A stretch of 64,000 nucleotides of DNA from Nonomuraea sp. NBC_00507 (GCF_036013525.1 NZ_CP107853.1:6820001-6884000); one strand, 5' to 3'; positions 37,504 through 46,676 are shown, numbered from the stretch's first letter. Numbers and translations are program-made. The notes: generated by a model from the letters alone, not told the origin.

Positions 37504-38762
37504 CCGACGCTCTGCCGTACCTCGACGCCTCCACCCTGGAGCGGCTGCTGCCCGTGGGGCGGGCCGTGCGGATCCTCGAGGACGCGCTGCGGGCCGGGCT
37601 CGACCCGGAGGCCACGCCGCAGCGGCCCGTCGTGGACGTGCCGGCCGGGCAGCTCCTCCTCATGCCCGCTGCCGCCGGGCGGTACGTGGGGGTGAAGGCC
37701 GTCACCATCGCGCCCGGCAACCCCGGGCGGGGGCTGCCCCGGATCCAGGGGACGTATCTGCTGCTGGACGGCGACACGCTCGCGCCGCTGGCCGCCATGG
37801 ACGGGATCGCCATCACCTCCCTGCGCACCCCGGCCGTCTCCGCCCTTGCCGTCCGCCACCTGGCCGAGGCGCGTGGCGGGAAGCTGGTGGTGTTCGGGAG
37901 CGGGCCCCAGGCCTGGGGCCACGTGCTGGCCTTCCGCGAGGTCCGGTCCATCACCGAGGTGACGGTCATCGGTCGCGACCTGGCCCGCGCCGAGGCCCTG
38001 GCCACCCGCTGCCGCACCCTCGGCCTCCCCGCCCGCGCCCTCGCCTCCGGCCCAGCCGGTCCGGCGTCTGCGCCTGTCGGCTCCGCCCCCACAGCCCGCA
38101 ACCATGCACCTGCCGGCTCGGCCGATGCACCCTCCAGCGCCGGTGCGCCCAACGCACCCGTCGCCTCACCGAGCCTGCCGACCGCGCCGACCGGACAGGC
38201 GCCGGACAGGGCGACGGGGGAGGCGTCGGACGCACCGGTTGGGCGACGTCCCGCAGTCGCGGCCGGTGCGTCCGCTCATGGGCCGGTCGCCTCGCGGGGG
38301 GCGCCGGATCCGGTGACCGGAGGGCGGGAGCGCGGCGCTGACCACATGTCAGGTGCCGCCGGAGCGCACGACGACGTCGTGGCGGAGGCGGTGGCCGAAG
38401 CCGATCTCATCGCGTGCTGCACGACCGCCAGAGAGCCCCTGTTCCCCGGTAAGCTCGCCCGCGACGGCGTCACCGTCGTCGCCGTGGGCTCCCACGAGCC
38501 CGGCGCCCGTGAGCTCGACGGCGACCTCATCGCCCGCGCCACCGTGGTCGTCGAGGCCAGGGCGGCCGCCCTGGAGGAGGCCGGGGATGTGATCATCCCG
38601 ATCCGCCACGGTACGATCACCTCTGGTCATCTCGCCGGAAACCTCGCCGAGCTGATCGCCGGACAAGTGATCGCCGGTCCGGGGCCACGCGTGTTCAAGA
38701 GCACGGGCATGGCGTGGGAAGACCTGGTGATCGCGGCCGCCGCGTATGAGGCGTGGATTTAG
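37500..38762 (+). CDS. Ornithine cyclodeaminase/mu-crystallin family reductase with insertion
   Basis: OCD/mu-crystallin family; in imino acid catabolism these proteins act as NAD(P)H-dependent pyrroline-2-carboxylate reductases giving L-proline. Family stretches are MPAAAGRYVGVKAVTIAPGN, TSLRTPAVSALAVRHL, the Rossmann loop VVFGSGPQAWGH (about 130-141), then ADLIACCTTAREPLF and VAVGSHEPGARELD. At 420 residues it is about 100 longer than usual. The excess is a 110-residue Ala/Pro/Gly/Ser-rich block (about 183-292, nt 38046-38375) between the Rossmann strand ending LGLPARAL and the helix VVAEAVAEADL. The rest of the fold looks intact. Starts overlapping the previous stop. Confidence 0.85.
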   Translation: MTDALPYLDASTLERLLPVGRAVRILEDALRAGLDPEATPQRPVVDVPAGQLLLMPAAAGRYVGVKAVTIAPGNPGRGLPRIQGTYLLLDGDTLAPLAAMDGIAITSLRTPAVSALAVRHLAEARGGKLVVFGSGPQAWGHVLAFREVRSITEVTVIGRDLARAEALATRCRTLGLPARALASGPAGPASAPVGSAPTARNHAPAGSADAPSSAGAPNAPVASPSLPTAPTGQAPDRATGEASDAPVGRRPAVAAGASAHGPVASRGAPDPVTGGRERGADHMSGAAGAHDDVVAEAVAEADLIACCTTAREPLFPGKLARDGVTVVAVGSHEPGARELDGDLIARATVVVEARAAALEEAGDVIIPIRHGTITSGHLAGNLAELIAGQVIAGPGPRVFKSTGMAWEDLVIAAAAYEAWI

Positions 38763-38774
38763 GAGGATGGGCGG

Positions 38775-39443
38775 ATGCCTGCCGAGGATCGGCTCGACCT
38801 GCCGATGGTGGGGGAGCGTCAGAGCCTGCGCGAGCAGGTCGCGCACGCGCTGCGCGCCGCGCTGATCACCGGCGAGATGCGGCCCGGGGTGGTCTACTCC
38901 GCGCCGGTGCTGGCCGCCCAGTTCGGCGTCTCGGCCACGCCGGTCCGTGAGGCCATGCTCGACCTGGCCAAGGAGGGCCTGGTCGAGGCGGTGCGCAACA
39001 AGGGCTTCCGGGTGACCGAGCTGTCCGACCGCGACCTCGACGAGCTCACCGAGATCCGCCAGCTCATCGAGGTGCCCACGGTGGCGCGGCTGGCCGACAG
39101 CTCGCGGGCGGAGGAGTTCGAGCGGCTCAGGCCCATCGCCGAGGAGATCGTCTCGGCCGGCGAGCGCGGCGACCTGCTCGCCTACGTCGACGCCGACCTG
39201 CGCTTCCACGTCGAGCTGCTGACCCTGTGCGGCAACGCCCACCTCGTCGAGGTCGTCCGCGACCTGCGGACCAGGGCCAGGCTCTACGGCCTGTCGCAGC
39301 TGTACGAGCGCGGCGTGCTGGGCGACTCGGCCAGGGAGCACCTGGCGCTGCTCGACGCGCTCAAGAGCGGCGACAGCGAGGCCGTCGCGCACGTCATGGG
39401 CGAGCACATCGGGCACGTGCGCGGCATCTGGGCCGAGCACTGA
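38775..39443 (+). CDS. GntR family regulator, FCD type
   Basis: A 222-residue regulator. The winged helix (about residues 15-80, LREQVAHALRAALITGEMRPG and APVLAAQFGVSATPVREAM) is followed by an all-helical FCD ligand-binding domain with metal-ligand-type His in DADLRFHVELLTLCGN and VMGEHIGHVRGIW. AGGAGG precedes the start, 12 nt after the reductase stop. It probably controls the imino acid cluster through the palindrome at 31716-31726; its ligand could be hydroxyproline or a pyrroline intermediate. Confidence 0.9.
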   Translation: MPAEDRLDLPMVGERQSLREQVAHALRAALITGEMRPGVVYSAPVLAAQFGVSATPVREAMLDLAKEGLVEAVRNKGFRVTELSDRDLDELTEIRQLIEVPTVARLADSSRAEEFERLRPIAEEIVSAGERGDLLAYVDADLRFHVELLTLCGNAHLVEVVRDLRTRARLYGLSQLYERGVLGDSAREHLALLDALKSGDSEAVAHVMGEHIGHVRGIWAEH

Positions 39444-39675
39444 CTTCCGACATTCGGGGATCGGGCACGCCTCGATCGAGGTAACCTCGATGCAGGCCGG
39501 TTGAGCGCGCTGACGCCCAACGGCCGGCAGACCGCCCCCTCCACCCGCGCCGGACGGGCTATTCGCGCGTGCCGGGGACCGGCGAGGGACGGCATCAACC
39601 CCGGTCCAGCGGAACCCCGCACTCCGCTGACCCTCCGCGGGCTCGGCACACCCCGCCCACCGAGAGCCGAGCCCT

Positions 39676-39717
39676 CCGCCGCGCGCCCGAGAGGCCCCAT
39701 CCCTGGGCGCGCGGCGG
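39676..39717. terminator. Terminator between the GntR gene and the EamA gene
   Basis: A 13-bp perfect GC stem (CCGCCGCGCGCCC and its complement) with a 16-nt loop, followed on the plus strand by TCCTCCTATTTCTT. It serves the convergent GntR and EamA genes. The remaining 39444-39675 holds no gene I can support. Confidence 0.8.
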
Positions 39718-39722
39718 TCCTC

Positions 39723-40637
39723 CTATTTCTTCGCCTTCTTGGTCGAGCCCAGGCTGGCGGCCACGACGCACAAGATCGCCGCCCACTGCTGCACGTGCAG
39801 GATCTCGCCGAGCAGCAGCAGCCCTATCATCGCCGCCACCGCCGGCTCCAGGCTCATCAGAATGCCGAACACATGCTTGGGCATGCGCCGCAGCGCCTGC
39901 AGCTCCAGCGAGTAGGGGATCACCGACGACAACAACCCCACGCCGAGCCCGATCAGCAGCAGCTCCGGCTGCAGCAGGTCGGCCCCGCCCGTCGTGACCC
40001 CGACCGGGGCGATCACCAGGGCGGACACGATCATCGCGAACGACAACCCGGTCGTCCCGGGAAACCGCTGCCCCGCCGCCGCCGACAGCAGGATGTAGCC
40101 CGCCCAGCAGGCCCCGGCCACCATCGCGAACGCGATGCCGACCCAGCTCACCGACGCCGACTCGCCCCACGGGGCCAGCAGCACCACGCCGGCTCCGGCC
40201 AGCCCGACCCACAGCAGGTCGATCCTGCGCCGCGAGGCCGCCACGGCCACGCCCAGCGGACCGAGGAACTCGATCGCCACCGCGATGCCCATGGGCAGCC
40301 GCGACAGCGCCTCGTAGAACGACAGGTTCATCACGGCCAGCGTCACGCCGAAGCCGATCCCCACCGCCCAGTCGCGCCAGGCCAGCCCCTTCAGCCGGGG
40401 CCTGATGAACGCCCCCATCACCAGCGCGCCCGCCGCGATGCGCAGGAACACCACCGCGCTCGGCGGCAACACCGCGAACAGCTCCTTGGCGAATCCGGCG
40501 CCGATCTGCACCGAGACGATCCCCAGCAGCACCAGCGAGGACGGCGGGATCGAGTCGGAGGCCGCCCGCAGCAGGCGCCCCGGCCGGGGCAGGCCGGAGC
40601 CACGATCGAGGGGCTCGTCCAGGGCGAAGGCGGTCAT
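39723..40637 (-). CDS. EamA-family transporter (RhtA-like)
   Basis: A drug/metabolite-superfamily exporter of 304 residues with about ten membrane segments arranged as two EamA repeats (about residues 30-155 and 170-295). RLPMGIAVAIEFLGPLGVAV and IPYSLELQALRRMPKHVFGILMSLEPAVAAMIGLL are characteristic of the RhtA threonine/homoserine exporter branch, so an amino acid may be the substrate. The ATG at 40637 has GAGGAG just upstream. The C-terminus is basic (TKKAKK). Not obviously tied to the imino acid cluster, from which it is separated by a terminator. Confidence 0.88.
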   Translation of the reverse strand: MTAFALDEPLDRGSGLPRPGRLLRAASDSIPPSSLVLLGIVSVQIGAGFAKELFAVLPPSAVVFLRIAAGALVMGAFIRPRLKGLAWRDWAVGIGFGVTLAVMNLSFYEALSRLPMGIAVAIEFLGPLGVAVAASRRRIDLLWVGLAGAGVVLLAPWGESASVSWVGIAFAMVAGACWAGYILLSAAAGQRFPGTTGLSFAMIVSALVIAPVGVTTGGADLLQPELLLIGLGVGLLSSVIPYSLELQALRRMPKHVFGILMSLEPAVAAMIGLLLLGEILHVQQWAAILCVVAASLGSTKKAKK

Positions 40638-40718
40638 GGGGCTCCTCGGGTGAAACATCAGATGGTGGGTTGAGCCTACTGATGGCCGGTGACATTCCTG
40701 GACTTAGGGTGGTGCCAC

Positions 40719-41924
40719 ATGGAAGCCCCCGCCGCCCCCGTGAGCCTCGCCCGGCCTCCGCTGGGCCTGTCCGTCGCCTCGTTCGTCAGCAGCTTCGACC
40801 GCTTCGCCGTGAGCCCCATGCTCGTGGTGATCGCCGCCGACCTGCGTGTCCCGCTGTCGGCGTCGGTGGCCGCCGCCAGCGGCTACTACCTGGCGTATGG
40901 GCTGACGCAGCCGCTGTGGGGCGTGTTGTCGGACCGGTTCGGCCGGGTGCGGGTGATGCGCCTGGCGTTGCTGGGCGCGGCCCTGGCGGGGCTGGTGTCG
41001 GCGCTGATGCCGGTGCTGGGAGCGCTGGTGGCGGCCAGGGTCGTCACGGGCGCCTGCTTCGGCGCGGTGATCCCGACGGGCCTGACCTATGTGGGCGACA
41101 CGGTCCGGCCCTCGGTACGCCAGCGCGCCCTGACGGACCTGATGGGCGCCGCCGCGCTCGGCACGGCCCTGGCCACGGGGCTCGGTGGCGTGCTGGCGGG
41201 TCTGGTGGACTGGCGGGTGGGGTTCATCGTGCCGGCCGCCTGCGCCCTCGTCTGCACGCTGGCCCTGCGCTCGCTGCCCGAGCCGCCGCGCGGCAGCGGG
41301 CGCGGGGGGCTCGGGATGGGGCGGTACCTGGGCATGGTGCTCGGGCAGCGCTGGGCCCTGCTCGTCTTCGCGCTGGCGTTCACCGAGGGCGCGATCATGC
41401 TCGGCACGATGCCGTTCCTGGCCACCGCGCTGGAGCACTCGGGGGTCGCGGCGGCCGTGGCCGGCCTGGGCATCACCGCGTACGGGCTGGGGTTGTGGGC
41501 GCTGGCGAAGGTGGTCAAGCGGCTGTCGGGGCGCTGGCCCGTGCCCGTGCTGATGGCCGTGGGCGGTGCGCAGATGTGCGCGGGGCTCGCGCTCGTGGCC
41601 GCCCACGTGAGCATGGCGACGGTGGCCGTCACCGCGCTGCTGCTCGGCGGCGGCTGGTCGTTCCTGCACTCCTCGCTGCAGACCTGGGCCACGTCGGTGG
41701 TGCCGGAGGCCAGGGGGACGACGATCGCGTTCTTCGCCTCCGCGTTGTTCGTCGGCAGCGCGGTCGCGTCGTGGGCGGCCGGGCCGCTGGCCGAGGACGG
41801 CCGATATGCGCTGCTGTTCGGAGTGGCCGCGGCCGCCGTCGTCCCGCTCACCGCGGTGGCCGCCCTCACCCGCCGCCGCTACGGCGCCCTCCAGACCGAG
41901 CGCCCCCGGCCGCAGCCCGAGTGA
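40719..41924 (+). CDS. MFS transporter
   Basis: Major facilitator superfamily protein of 401 residues with twelve predicted membrane segments. The loop 2-3 signature GVLSDRFGRVRVMRLALLG is intact, and ARVVTGACFGAVIPTGLTYVGD in segment 4 resembles drug-H+ antiporters. Substrate unknown. The ATG at 40719 has AGGGTGG upstream. Divergent from the EamA gene across 81 bp and convergent with the ABC exporter, 7 bp apart. Confidence 0.87.
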   Translation: MEAPAAPVSLARPPLGLSVASFVSSFDRFAVSPMLVVIAADLRVPLSASVAAASGYYLAYGLTQPLWGVLSDRFGRVRVMRLALLGAALAGLVSALMPVLGALVAARVVTGACFGAVIPTGLTYVGDTVRPSVRQRALTDLMGAAALGTALATGLGGVLAGLVDWRVGFIVPAACALVCTLALRSLPEPPRGSGRGGLGMGRYLGMVLGQRWALLVFALAFTEGAIMLGTMPFLATALEHSGVAAAVAGLGITAYGLGLWALAKVVKRLSGRWPVPVLMAVGGAQMCAGLALVAAHVSMATVAVTALLLGGGWSFLHSSLQTWATSVVPEARGTTIAFFASALFVGSAVASWAAGPLAEDGRYALLFGVAAAAVVPLTAVAALTRRRYGALQTERPRPQPE

Positions 41925-41931
41925 GGCCGCG

Positions 41932-42723
41932 TCACTCCCAGCGGAACGTGCGGGAGACCAGCGCCAGCGACAACACCGCCCAGGCGGCGAGCACGGCCAG
42001 CGGGCCGAGCGGCAGCGCCGCGCCCTGGGCGAGCACCGAGCGCAGGCCGCCGGTGAGGGCCGAGATGGGCAACAGCTCCAGGACCGGCCGCACCCCCGCG
42101 GGGAACTTCGACAGCGGGAAGATCACCCCGCCCGCGCCCAGCAGCACCAGGTAGACCAGGTTGGCCGCGGCCAGCGTCGCCTCCGCGCGCAGGATGCCGG
42201 CCATGAGCAGCCCGAGCCCGCTGAAGGCCGCCGTGCCCAGCACGATCAGCAGCGCCGCGCTCACGAACGACCCCTGCGGCCGCCACCCCAGCGCCAGCCC
42301 CACGGCCACGATCATCACGACCTGGATGCCCTCCACGGCCACCACGGCCGCGGTCTTGGCCAGCATGAGCCCGGCCCTGGACAGCGGCGTCGCGCCCAGC
42401 CGCTTCAGCACGCCGTAGCGGCGCTCGAAACCCGTCGCGATGGCCTGCCCGGTGAAGGCCGTGGACATGATCGCAAGCGCCAGCACGCCGGGGGCCAGGA
42501 AGTCGATCCGCCGCCCGCCGCCGACGTCGATCAGCGGCGCCAGCGAGAAGCCCACCAGCAGCAGCACAGGGATGATCAGCGTGAGCAGCAGTTGCTCGCC
42601 GTTGCGCAACATCGCGCGGACCTCCGCGCCCGCCTGCGCCAGCACCATCCGATGGAACGGCGCCGCGCCGGGCGCGGGGGTGAAGTCCAGCGGGGCCGCC
42701 CCGCCGGGGCCGTGCGCGCTCAT
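41932..42723 (-). CDS. ABC-2 type exporter permease
   Basis: A DrrB-type permease of 263 residues with six membrane segments (for example LLLTLIIPVLLLVGFSLAPL, LALAIMSTAFTGQAIATGF and AALLIVLGTAAFSGLGLLMAG). The ERRYGVLKRLGATPLSR loop is the coupling segment typical of this family. It pairs with the ATPase just upstream; the start ATG overlaps the ATPase stop (ATGA). Likely exports a drug or lipid-like compound. Confidence 0.9.
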   Translation of the reverse strand: MSAHGPGGAAPLDFTPAPGAAPFHRMVLAQAGAEVRAMLRNGEQLLLTLIIPVLLLVGFSLAPLIDVGGGRRIDFLAPGVLALAIMSTAFTGQAIATGFERRYGVLKRLGATPLSRAGLMLAKTAAVVAVEGIQVVMIVAVGLALGWRPQGSFVSAALLIVLGTAAFSGLGLLMAGILRAEATLAAANLVYLVLLGAGGVIFPLSKFPAGVRPVLELLPISALTGGLRSVLAQGAALPLGPLAVLAAWAVLSLALVSRTFRWE

Positions 42724-43634
42724 CGCAGCTCCCTGCCGGTCAGCTCGAGGAAGACGTCCTCGAGGGTGCGCCGCTCGATGCTCAGGTCGTCGGCCGTGAC
42801 ACCCTCGGCCGCGCACCACGCCGTCACCGTGGCCAGCAGCTCGGGACCCACCAGGCCCTCGATGATGTAGTGGCCCGAGGGCGACTCCTTGGCCGCGCTG
42901 CCCGCCGGGAGCGCGTTGAGCAGCTCCTCCAGCCCCAGCCCCGGCCGGGCGCGGAACCTGAGCTGGCGCTCTGCGCCGGTGAGCGAGGCAGGCGTGCCCT
43001 CGGCCACCACCCGCCCCCTGTCGATGATCACCACGTGGTCGGCCAGCCGCTCGGCCTCGTCCATGTGATGCGTGGTCAGCACCACCGACACGCCCGCACT
43101 GCGCAACTCGCCCACCAGCTCCCAGCAGGCGTGCCTGGCCTGAGGGTCCAGCCCGGCGGTCGGCTCGTCGAGGAAGACCAGCTCAGGCCGTCCGATCACG
43201 GCCGCGGCCAGCGACAGCCGCTGCTGCTGCCCGCCCGACAACCGCCGGTAGGGGGTGCGCGCGTGATCGGTCAGCCCCAGGCGGGCCAGGAGGGCCTGGG
43301 CGTCGAGGGGCTGGGCGTAGAAGCGCGCCACCAGCCGCAGCCACTGGCCGCAGCGCATCGCCGGCGGCACCCCGCCCGCCTGCAGCATGACCCCCACCCG
43401 GGGCCGCAGCTCGGGCTGCTGAGGTGCCAGCCCCAGCACCTTGACCGTGCCGGAGTCGGCCCTGCGGAATCCCTCGCAGATCTCGACCGTGGACGTCTTG
43501 CCCGCACCATTGGGGCCGAGGACGGCCGTGACCGCGCCGCGCTCGGCACGGAGTGCGAGGCCGTCGAGCGCCGTGGTGCCGCCATAGCGCTTGACCAGGT
43601 CGACGATCTCGACGGCTGGGGATTCCATGGCCAT
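42720..43634 (-). CDS. ABC exporter ATP-binding protein
   Basis: A DrrA-type ATPase of about 304 residues. Walker A is GPNGAGKTST, the signature LSGGQQQRLSLA, Walker B LVFLDEPTAGLD and the switch His is in VVLTTHHMDEAERL. The C-terminal extension after about 210 is the DrrA-like regulatory part. The ATG at 43634 (MAMESP) is preferred; a second ATG lies two codons on, and no ribosome site is evident, so the mRNA could be leaderless. First gene of the exporter pair. Confidence 0.92.
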   Translation of the reverse strand: MAMESPAVEIVDLVKRYGGTTALDGLALRAERGAVTAVLGPNGAGKTSTVEICEGFRRADSGTVKVLGLAPQQPELRPRVGVMLQAGGVPPAMRCGQWLRLVARFYAQPLDAQALLARLGLTDHARTPYRRLSGGQQQRLSLAAAVIGRPELVFLDEPTAGLDPQARHACWELVGELRSAGVSVVLTTHHMDEAERLADHVVIIDRGRVVAEGTPASLTGAERQLRFRARPGLGLEELLNALPAGSAAKESPSGHYIIEGLVGPELLATVTAWCAAEGVTADDLSIERRTLEDVFLELTGRELR

Positions 43635-43774
43635 GAGTTTAGGGACTACGCCACGCGGTCCGGCCCGCAGGTGAGGATGGCCGGATATGGACAGGTCTTG
43701 ACCCGCACGTTCCCCGGAAATCGTCGTACCGGAGTGAGAGTCTGACGGTGAGCCCCACGTCACAGGAGGTTGCA

Positions 43775-44551
43775 ATGTCGCAACGCAGTGGGTATGAGCC
43801 CGGTGTCCCGTGCTGGGTGGATCTGTCCAGCACCGACGTCGGCGCATCCGCCCGGTTCTACAGCGAGATCTTCGGGTGGCAGGCCGAGATGGTCGACGAT
43901 CCGGCGGCCGGCGGCTACGGCCAGTTCACCTACGACGGCAAGAAGGTCGCCGGAGTGGGACCGGTCATGGGCGAGGGGATGCCCTCGACCTGGAACACCT
44001 ATATGGCCACCGACGACATCGCCGCGCTCGCCGACCGGATCAAGAACGCCGGCGGCACCGTCGTCATGGAGCCGATGCAGATCTTCGAGGAAGGCAGCAT
44101 GACCGTCTTCCGCGCTCCCGACGGCTCGCACGCGGCCGCCTGGCAGGCGGCTAACCATCACGGCGCCGAGCTGGTCAACGAGCCCGGCTCGTTCTGCTGG
44201 AACGAGCTGATCACCCGCGACCCGGCGGCGGCCGAGCGCTTCTACTCCGAGGTCTTCGGCTGGCGGCCCGAGCTGCTGGAGATGGGCGGCGTCAAATACA
44301 CCGAGTGGCACGCGGGCGAGCCGGCCATCGCGGGCATGATGGAGATGCCCTCCGACTATCCCCAGGGCACGCCCTCGTTCTGGATGACCTACTTCGCGGT
44401 CGGCAACCTCGGCGCCACCACCGCGGCGGCCGAGCGGCTGGGCGCGCAGGTGCTCGTCCGGGCGATGGACGCGCCGCCGGGACCGTTCTCGATGCTCACC
44501 GACCCGCAGGGTGCGATCTTCTCGGTCATCCAGCTCAACGAACCTCAGTGA
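43775..44551 (+). CDS. Tandem VOC (glyoxalase-like) domain protein
   Basis: A 258-residue protein with two vicinal-oxygen-chelate domains (about residues 10-125 and 135-255), each with the SSTDVGASARFYSEIFGW / TRDPAAAERFYSEVFGW pattern and ending with FRAPDGSHAA or LTDPQGAIFSVIQ. These are common in actinomycetes as hydroxylase-like or antibiotic-binding proteins; function is not assigned. The ATG at 43775 has AGGAGGT upstream. A transport-related role beside the MFS genes is only a guess from location. Confidence 0.88.
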   Translation: MSQRSGYEPGVPCWVDLSSTDVGASARFYSEIFGWQAEMVDDPAAGGYGQFTYDGKKVAGVGPVMGEGMPSTWNTYMATDDIAALADRIKNAGGTVVMEPMQIFEEGSMTVFRAPDGSHAAAWQAANHHGAELVNEPGSFCWNELITRDPAAAERFYSEVFGWRPELLEMGGVKYTEWHAGEPAIAGMMEMPSDYPQGTPSFWMTYFAVGNLGATTAAAERLGAQVLVRAMDAPPGPFSMLTDPQGAIFSVIQLNEPQ

Positions 44552-44645
44552 AATATCTGATAACCGGGAATTAGGAGGACCGACTCCTGGTTTGATTCTC
44601 TCGGCCCTCGTGGGCCACCGGCCTACGAGGGAGAGGGGATCACGC

Positions 44646-45887
44646 ATGTCCGTGGCAGCCGAAGCCACGTCCACCGTCGTTGTGCCGAAGCAGAAGAGCG
44701 GCCGCGGATTACTGCTGGTCATCCTCGGCGCGCTGTCGGCGATCGGGCCGCTCTCCATCGACATGTACCTCCCGGCGCTGCCCGCCATCACCTCCGAGAT
44801 GCTCAGCGCGCCCGCCCAAGTGCAGCTCACGCTCACCGCGTGCCTCATCGGCGTGTCGGTCGGCCAGATCATCGCCGGCCCGGTCAGCGACGTGCGGGGG
44901 CGCCGCGTGCCGCTCATCGTGGGCGTGGCCGGGTTCATGCTCGCCTCGCTGCTGTGCGCGTTCGCGCCGTCGGTTCCCATGCTCATCGCCTTCCGGTTGC
45001 TGCAGGGCATCCTGGGCGGCGCGGCACTGGTCATCGTGCGCGCGATCGTGCGCGACCTGTACGACGGCGCCGCCATCGCCCGCATCTTCGCCACGCTCAT
45101 GCTGGTCGGCGGCCTTGCCCCGATCCTGGCGCCGATCGCCGGGGCGCAGCTGCTGTCGTTCACGTCCTGGCGGGGCGTGTTCGTGGCGCTCAGCCTCACC
45201 GGCCTGGTGCTGCTGCTGGCCGTGCTGGCGGGCGTGCGTGAGACGCTGCCCGCGCAGCAGCGCGAGGCCGGCGGGCTCAAGCACACCGCCCGCACGTTCT
45301 GGCGGTTGCTGCGCGAGCGCGCGTTCATGGGCTACGCGCTCACCGGCGGCCTGGCGTTCGCGGCGATGTTCGGCTACATCTCCGGCTCGCCGTTCGTGCT
45401 GCAGGAGGTCTACGGCGCCACACCGCAGCAATACTCGCTCATCTTCGCGCTCAACGCGTTCGGCCTGGTCATCGCGGCGCAGGTGGGCGGCCGGCTCTCG
45501 GGCCGGGTGTCGCCGGTCGCGCTGGTCGTGACCGGGCTGGTCGCCGCCCTGACCGGGGCGGGGGTGCTCATGGCCGCCGCGCTCGCGGGGCTCGGTCTGC
45601 AGGGCATCGTGGGCGGCTTGTTCGTCATCATGCTCGGCCAGGGTCTGCTGCTGCCGAGCACGGGCGCGCTGGCGCTGGCCTCGCAGCCCCCCCAGGTGGC
45701 CGGCAGCGCCTCGGCCCTGCTCGGCGTGCTGCAGTTCGCGCTCGGCGCCCTCGCGGCCCCGCTGGTCGGCCTGGCCGGGGCAGGTACCGCCGTGCCTATG
45801 GCGGCCGTCATGCTGGGACTCATCGCCTGCTCGGTGGCGACCTTCGCCGTGCTCGGCCGCCGGCCGCGATCAAATGAGGTTAGGTAA
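44646..45887 (+). CDS. Bcr/CflA-family multidrug MFS transporter
   Basis: A drug-H+ antiporter of 413 residues with twelve membrane segments. IGPLSIDMYLPALPAI in segment 1 and GPVSDVRGRRVPLIVG in loop 2-3 are Bcr/CflA hallmarks, with RLLQGILGGAALVIVRAIVRDLY in segment 4. Start ATG has GGGAGAGGGG upstream. A hairpin in the 94-bp leader (CCTCGT/ACGAGG extended by CTCTC/GAGAG) may be regulatory. Its stop codon lies inside the iron-box-like site of the following suf operon. Confidence 0.9.
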   Translation: MSVAAEATSTVVVPKQKSGRGLLLVILGALSAIGPLSIDMYLPALPAITSEMLSAPAQVQLTLTACLIGVSVGQIIAGPVSDVRGRRVPLIVGVAGFMLASLLCAFAPSVPMLIAFRLLQGILGGAALVIVRAIVRDLYDGAAIARIFATLMLVGGLAPILAPIAGAQLLSFTSWRGVFVALSLTGLVLLLAVLAGVRETLPAQQREAGGLKHTARTFWRLLRERAFMGYALTGGLAFAAMFGYISGSPFVLQEVYGATPQQYSLIFALNAFGLVIAAQVGGRLSGRVSPVALVVTGLVAALTGAGVLMAAALAGLGLQGIVGGLFVIMLGQGLLLPSTGALALASQPPQVAGSASALLGVLQFALGALAAPLVGLAGAGTAVPMAAVMLGLIACSVATFAVLGRRPRSNEVR

Positions 45888-45898
45888 GCCTACCCTGC
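45880..45898. promoter_or_regulatory. Iron-box-like site (DtxR/IdeR/DmdR type) before suf
   Basis: TTAGGTAAGCCTACCCTGC matches the actinobacterial iron-box consensus TTAGGTTAGGCTAACCTAA (with G or C at position 10) at 15 of 19 positions and keeps the inner inverted repeat TAGG/CCTA. It overlaps the stop of the MFS gene and lies 71-89 bp before sufR. Iron-loaded regulator binding here would repress the suf operon when iron is sufficient. Confidence 0.55.
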
Positions 45899-45968
45899 GT
45901 GACAAATTCCATCCCCGGGCTGGTCAGAACCGTTTGGAACCGGGAAGGAATTACGGCACACTGATGTT

Positions 45969-46676
45969 GTGAAAAACATGCCCATGATGGAGCCAGGTCA
46001 CGAGCGCGGCACGCGTGCCCGCGTCGCCCGGCTGATTCTTGAGCATGGTCCCGTCGCGGCCGCCGCCCTGGGCGAGCGGCTCGGGCTCACGCCCGCCGCC
46101 GTGCGGCGTCACCTCGACGCGCTGGTGGCCGACGGGATGATCGAGCCTCGCATGGTGCGCCCGCGCGGTCAGCGCGGACGCGGGCGGCCGGCCAAGCTGT
46201 TCGCCATCACCGACGCGGGGCGCAGTGCCTTCGAGCACGCCTATGACGACCTGGCCGGGAGCGCGCTGCGCTTCCTGGCCGAGCGCATGGGACAGGACGC
46301 GGTGGCCGACTTCGCCCGCGCGCAGGTGTTGGGCCTGCTCAAGCGGCTGGAGCCGGTCATGCGGACGGTGCCGGCGGATCAGCGCGTTCAAGTGCTGGCG
46401 CAGGCGCTGTCGGCGGAGGGGTATGCCGCTTCGGCCAGCAAGGCCAAGTCGGGCGGCGACCAGCTCTGCCAGCATCACTGCCCGGTGGCACACGTGGCCG
46501 CGGAGTTCCCGCAACTCTGCGAGGCCGAGACGGAGGCGTTCGCGCAACTGCTCGGCACACCGGTGCAGCGCCTGGCCACGATCGCCCACGGCGACGGGGT
46601 CTGCACGACGCACGTGAGCCCACAGAAGCTGGGTGAATCCGCACATAGAGACAAGAGCAAGGAGACCGGAAGGTGA
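45969..46676 (+). CDS. sufR: SufR-type iron-sulfur transcriptional repressor
   Basis: SufR is a winged-helix repressor that carries an iron-sulfur cluster and controls the suf operon. The HTH is at about residues 17-80 ([41 protein letters not shown]). The C-terminal half has cysteines 167, 171, 184 and 212, which are the likely cluster ligands. The GTG at 45969 gives 235 residues; ATGs at codons 4, 6 and 7 are alternatives. The stop overlaps the sufB start (GTGA), as in mycobacterial suf operons. Confidence 0.93.
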   Translation: MKNMPMMEPGHERGTRARVARLILEHGPVAAAALGERLGLTPAAVRRHLDALVADGMIEPRMVRPRGQRGRGRPAKLFAITDAGRSAFEHAYDDLAGSALRFLAERMGQDAVADFARAQVLGLLKRLEPVMRTVPADQRVQVLAQALSAEGYAASASKAKSGGDQLCQHHCPVAHVAAEFPQLCEAETEAFAQLLGTPVQRLATIAHGDGVCTTHVSPQKLGESAHRDKSKETGR

